A stretch of DNA of 64,000 nucleotides from Megascapheus bottae (lineage: Eukaryota; Chordata; Mammalia; Rodentia; Geomyidae). The notes below the pieces were generated by a model. It was not told where the DNA came from. It did no database searches and saw nothing but the letters and a program-made list of their open reading frames with translations. Positions 58,922 through 64,000 of this stretch are shown piece after piece. The stretch spans positions 682,001 through 746,000 of the forward strand of contig JANJXV010000191.1 in NCBI GenBank assembly GCA_024803745.1, in the 5' to 3' direction. Made by a program: the position numbers and the translations under genes. Position 1 is the stretch's first letter; each line of letters begins with the position of its first letter.

Positions 58922-60296
58922 CTGTTTTTCTTGTCTACTTTGAGGGAAAGGGGTATTTCACAAGATGCAGAAGCGAAGATTTCAGAAGCAAATGCTGTGA
59001 GTGAATTAGCTCGTAAAAAGCATTTTTATTTTCTTTTATCTTTCTGCCAGTCTTGGGGCTTGAATTCAGGGCCTGAGCACTGTCCTCGGGTTTTCTCAAG
59101 TCTAGCCATCTGCCACTTGAGCCACAGTGCCACATCTAGATTTTCTATCTATGTGGTACTGAGCAATCAAACCCAGATCTTCATGGATGCTAGGCAAGCA
59201 CTCTACCAATATGCCAAACTCTCAACCGTGACATAGTAATTTTAATGTCATCATCATCATCATCATCATCATATCCAAATATCCTTTCTCCTACAAAGAA
59301 TGAACACTTAACTGTGTCTAATGCTTTTTTTTAATATCACTAATTCTTCTGTGTTTTTCCCTCTTGCATTTTTTACACATGACAGCAAAGCTAATCATCA
59401 GGAAAAAATTGATTAGGATACAGAAACCTAATAATATCCTAGTAGATTGACGTCAAAAATATGTGCAAGATGCCCTGTGTGTTTGACCTAGTGGGAGAGT
59501 CCTTGGCTACCAAGCAGTAAGCCTCAGGTTTGATTCCTCATTACCACATACATAGAAAACGCTGCAAGTGGTGCTGTGGCTCGGTGGGACAGCTAAAGCC
59601 TAAAGAAAGCCCAAGAACCATGTTCACACTCTGAGGTCAAGTCCCAAGACTAGCAAAAACAAAAAAAATTCGACAAGGGCAAAATGCAGGCAGAGAACGC
59701 ACTGTGAAGCAAATGTTTTGTAAAGGATGAGGGCAATATTGACCCTCAAGTTTGGATCTTACCTAAGAAAGGCTCCTTGAGCCAGAGACCAGACTGGTAG
59801 TTGGGCCTAGTGGAAGACATTGGGATTGGACAAATAAGGTGTGCTGTATACTACATCCACATGTATATTGTGAGACTGGAGGAGAGATTCTGGCTCCAGT
59901 ATGTCTTTGGTGAGGTCTTTTGTGAGCAAGGATCTTTGGTCATTGGGCCCTGAAAGGTGACCCTGCCTCCCTCACAATGGAACAGAATATGGATCTCTGG
60001 TAACCAAGCCACTGGAACTAACAATCAGCTCAAGCCAGCTCACTTGGCCTGTGGCTCAGGAGGAAGAAAGATGTTGCTGTGCTGTTGCCAAAGGTCAGGA
60101 AACTCGAGTCTCAGGCATGGAAGTTGTGGATGTCTTACTCGAAGATGTACATGCTAGATCATTGCCAAGCCACAAATCCAGTATAACAGAACTTTCTCTA
60201 AGAAGAAGGCCAGGAAAATCCAGGGCAACCAGATGAGGTAAATTTCTAAAAAAAAATGTATTTGACCCCATCATCCTCCCCACACACTACAACTTT
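58922..60296. repeat. Spacer 2 of array B
   Basis: Array spacer between L1g and L1h, equivalent to spacer 1 of array A (11261-12628). The (CAT)n tract at 59249-59271 is longer than elsewhere. SINEs lie at about 59037-59226 and 59468-59665. Confidence 0.88.
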
Positions 60297-63200
60297 CTTT
60301 TTTTTTTTCATTTTTTTATTGTAATTAGTAAAAGGGTTAGATGATATTTGCCAGATAGAAGGTGCATTAATTCACATACATTGATACCCTTTCACATGTC
60401 TTGGTACCCATTTCCCTCCAACTCCACACCCCCCACCTGTCTTGGTTTCCACCCCTTCCCTATCAAATTTCAAATATCCAAATACAAATAAATTCAATAT
60501 ATCAGATAACAAAGTGAGATACTATACCAATATGGGATAACCAAGGGACAGCAAGCGAGATGAGAGACAACATAGTACATTAAGGACAACAATCATTCAT
60601 TATATGGCTTTTGTGTCAATATCCTGGAGGTCCTTTCAATTAGCTTCACATTATATGGCCTTATATATGGCCTTTTGCTCTATTGACAATCTCTGCTAGT
60701 AGAGCCCAAGGTTTCTACTGATTATGACGAATGAGGGAAACCAATGAGCCTAAGTTCCTTTGAGTCTGGCTTACTTCACTTAATATGATTTGTTCTAAGG
60801 CTTTCCATTTCCTAACAAATGGGGCGATGTCATTCTTTCTGACAGCAGTTTAGAATTCCATAGTGTACAAATACCACAAGTTGTTGATCGACTCATCAAC
60901 TGAGGGACATCTGGGTTGGTTCCATATCTTTGCTATGGTGAATAGTGCTGCAATGAACATTGTTGTGCTAGTGGGTTAATATGCCCTTGTTTCTGGATTG
61001 TTGGGTAAATGCCAAGTAGTGGAATTGCTGGGTCAAAGGGGAGTTCTATGTTTAGCGTTTTGAGGCACTGCCGCACTGCTTTCCATAGTGGTTGAACGAG
61101 TTTGCACTCCCACCAACAGTGTAGTAGTGATCCCTCCTGGGCACATCCCCTCCAGCATCTGTTATCATTCGTTTTCCTGATCCTGGCCATTCTAACTGGA
61201 GTTAGGTGGAATCTTAGACTTGTTTTGATTTGCATTTCTTTTATGACCAGAGATGTTGAGCATTTCTTCATGTGTCTATAGGCCATTTTTGTTTCTTCTT
61301 CAGAGAAGACTCTCTTTAAGTCTTTGGCCCATTTTGTAATGGGATGGGTGTTACTTTGGAGGTTAGTTTTGGAGTGATTCAATTTTTTGAGTTGTTGATA
61401 TATTTTAGATATGAGGCCTTGTTCCGTTGTTTGGGAGGTGAAGATCTTCTCCCACTCTGTAGGCTTCCTGATTAGTTTACTAGCTATATCCTTTGCCATA
61501 CAAAAGCTCTGCAGTTTAATGCAGTCCCACTTATCCAGCCTTTCTCTGATTTGTTGTGATTCTTGGTCCTTATTAAGAAAGTGTCGACCTGTACCAAGGA
61601 GGCCTAGTGTATCTCCTATTCCTTCCTGTAATCTTTTCAGTGTGTCAGCTTTTACCTCCACGTCTTTGATCCATTTGGAGTTAATTCTAGTGCAAGGGGA
61701 CAAAGAAGGATCCAACTTTAGTTTTCTGCAGGTGTTTAACCAGTTCTGCCAGCACAACTTGTTGAAGAGGCTATCTTTCTTCCATTCTATTTTTTTGGCT
61801 CCCTGGTCAAAGATTAGGTGGCCATAGGTCTGTGGTTTAATATCTGGGTCCGCAGTTCTACTCCATTGGACTTCAGGCCTGTTCTTGTGCCAGTATCAAG
61901 CTGTTTTGAGAATTATAGCTCTGTAATAGAGTCTTAAGTTTGGAATTGAAATTACTCCAGCGCTGTTCTTTATGCTAAGAAGTGTTTTTGATATACGGGG
62001 TCTTTTATTATTCCATATGAAATTTTGAATTGCCTCTTCTATGTCTTCAAAGAATGACATTGGGATGTTGATGGGTATTACATTGAATTTGTAGATAGCC
62101 CTTGGCAAGATTGTCATTTTCACAATGTTGATTCTTCCAATCCAGGAGCATGGGAGGTTTTTCCATTTCCTTAGTTCTGCTTTAATTTCCTTTTTTAGGG
62201 TTTTAAAGTTTTCATCTAAACGGTCCTTTACATTCTTAGTTAAGCTAATTGCTAGGTACTTTATTTTCTTTGAGGCTATTGTGAAAGGATTTTCTTTCCT
62301 GATTATTGCCTCGTTCCTCTCAGTGTTGGCGTAAAGTAAGGCAGTTGATATGTGAGGGTTGATTTTATGTCCTGTTACCCTTCCAAAGCTTTGAATCAGC
62401 TCAAGGAGCTTGGGAGTAGAGTCTATAGGATTCTTTAAATACAGAATCATGTCATCTGCAAAGAGGGATAGTTTTATGTCCTCTTTCCCTACTTGGATCC
62501 CCTTTATGCTTGCTTCTTGCCATATTGCACTGCCTAGGAATTCTAGTACTATGTTAAAAAGGAGTGGAGAGAGTGAGCATCCTTGTCTCGTTCCTGATTT
62601 TAGAGGGAATGGCTTTAGATTTTCACCATTATGTATAATACTAGCAGTGGGTTTCTCATACACAGCCTTTATTACATTGAGAAATGTTCCATGGATTCCT
62701 AGTTTCTCCACATCTTTTAACATAAAGGGGTTTTGGATCTTGTCAAATGCCTTTTCCGCATCTATTGAGACAATCATGTGATTTTATCCCTGCTCCTGTT
62801 GATGTGTTGAATTATATTAATTGATTTGTGTATGTTGAACCAGCTTTGCCTCCCTGTGATGAATCCAGTTTGATCATAGTGTATATTTTTTTGATGAGTT
62901 GTTGTAGACGGTTGGCCAGTATTTTGTTGAGAAGTTTTGCATCGATGTTCATCAAAGAAATGGGTCTATAGGTCTCTTTCTTTGATGAATCTCTGTCTGG
63001 TTTGGGGATGAGGGATATGCTGGCTTCACAGAATCAGTTTAGTAAAGAACCTTCATTTTCAATTTCGTTGAAGAGCTTGAGGAGTATTGGTGTGAGGTCT
63101 GCTTTGAAGACCTTATAGAATTCAGCTGTGAATCCATCTGGCCCTGGGCTCTTTTTAAGTGGAAGTTGTCTAATTTCCATTTCTATTTCAGAGCTTGAAA

Positions 63201-64000
63201 TAGGCCTGTTGAGTTGGGTTAGCTCTTCTTGGTTCAGTGTGTGTATGTTAATATTGTCTAGGAATTCATCCATTTCTCTAGATTCTCAAATTTGTTGGCG
63301 TAAAGGTTTGAGAAGTATTCCCTCATGATATTCTGGATCTTGGTAATTTCTGTCGTGATATTACCATTTTCATCTGCGATTTTGTTTATTTCGATATGCT
63401 CTCTTCTTTTTTTGGTAAGATTTGCTAAGGGCTTGTCAATTTTGTTAATTCTTTCAAGAACCAACTCCTTGTTTTGTTGATTCATTCTAGAGTTTTTTTA
63501 TTCCAAATCATTTAATTCTGCTTTGATTTTAATAATTTGCTTTCTCCTAATGGGTTTAGGGTTGGTTTGTTGCTCTTTTTCCAGGAGGTTAAGGTGAGAC
63601 ATTAACTAGTTGGTTTGCCATTTTTCCAACTTGCTGTTGTAGGCACTCCGCGCTATAAATTTTCCTCTGAGTACTGCCTTTGTTGTGTCCCTAAGGAGTT
63701 GATATTTGTGTGCTCCTTATTGTTAAATTTCATAAACAGTTGGATATCTGTTCTGATCTCTTCGATTACCCATTGTTTTTGATTCAACAATGTGTGGTTC
63801 AGTCTCCATGAGTTACAGGGTTTTCTTTGGTGGAGATGTGTGTTCAGCTCCAATTTGATGCCTTTATGGTCTGAGAGTGTGCATGGAATAATTTCAGTGT
63901 TTCTGAATCTGTCCAGGTTTGCTTTATGGCCTAAGATGTGGTCTATTTTGGAAAATGTTCCATGTGCTGCTGAGAAAAACGTATATTGTGGTGTTACTGG
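60297..64000 (-). mobile_element. L1h: LINE-1, cut by window end
   Basis: 3'UTR and ORF2 of the next unit, equivalent to L1c. It shares with L1c the 1-nt loss near 60971-60985 and with L1b, L1c and L1g the one at 62781-62790. Its 5' half lies beyond the window. Confidence 0.9.
60690..64000 (-). pseudogene. L1h ORF2, disrupted and partial
   Basis: Frames are 60933-61757 (C-terminal domain), 61896-62777 (RT with GTRQGCS, FADD), 63034-63273 and 63258-63485 (fingers, split by a private 3-base/frame change near 63270) and 63653-63853 (endonuclease end). The endonuclease catalytic half is outside the window. Confidence 0.85.

Overview
This is a mammalian nuclear window, almost certainly from a geomyoid rodent (kangaroo rat, pocket mouse or pocket gopher group). 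The basis is the dominant SINE: a tRNA-Ala/ID-like head joined to a second unrelated monomer. This matches the published IDL-Geo SINE, which is restricted to Geomyoidea. A second common SINE has a B1/Alu-like (7SL) head and a similar tail. No bacterial, viral or organellar gene was recognised, and most open frames lie inside repeats.

The window holds a little more than one period of a direct segmental duplication. Bases 1-6185 (copy A) reappear at 43216-49377 (copy B) with only scattered differences. Each copy carries the minus-strand exons of a KRAB zinc-finger gene: a 127-bp KRAB A-box exon, a 90-bp KRAB B-box exon and the linker start of the zinc-finger exon. The finger array itself is visible only for copy B (41620-43181). 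In copy B a stop and later frameshifts separate the KRAB/linker part from the fingers. In copy A the AG acceptor of the finger exon is AA. Both copies therefore look damaged, although their KRAB boxes are intact.

Downstream in the window, both copies continue into the same structure: a tandem array of about 7.4-kb units. Each unit is one full-length LINE-1 (about 6.05 kb, minus strand, with 5'UTR, ORF1, ORF2 and 3'UTR) plus a 1.36-kb non-L1 spacer. Array A runs from 6186 to 23903 and array B from 49378 past the window end. Units share the same inactivating frameshifts, so they multiplied as DNA and not by independent retrotransposition. The spacer is homologous, in inverted orientation, to 33150-34526, a single older copy without the L1. 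That locus sits beside a decayed RalGDS-family pseudogene (about 30.7-33.5 kb, minus strand). Array A has lost about 4.46 kb relative to array B through a junction with 9 bp of microhomology at 6971-6979.

From 23.9 to 41.6 kb, between array A and the copy B finger exon, lie dense old SINEs, L1 3' ends, two long CT-rich microsatellites, the RalGDS-like pseudogene, a 5'-inverted L1 and several kilobases of unrecognised sequence (35.7-39.9 kb). The likely history, which is inference, is: L1s flanked a spacer cut from the RalGDS-like locus; unequal exchange between them made the L1-spacer array; then a block of about 43-48 kb holding the KRAB-ZNF gene and the array was duplicated; then local deletions and point mutations followed.
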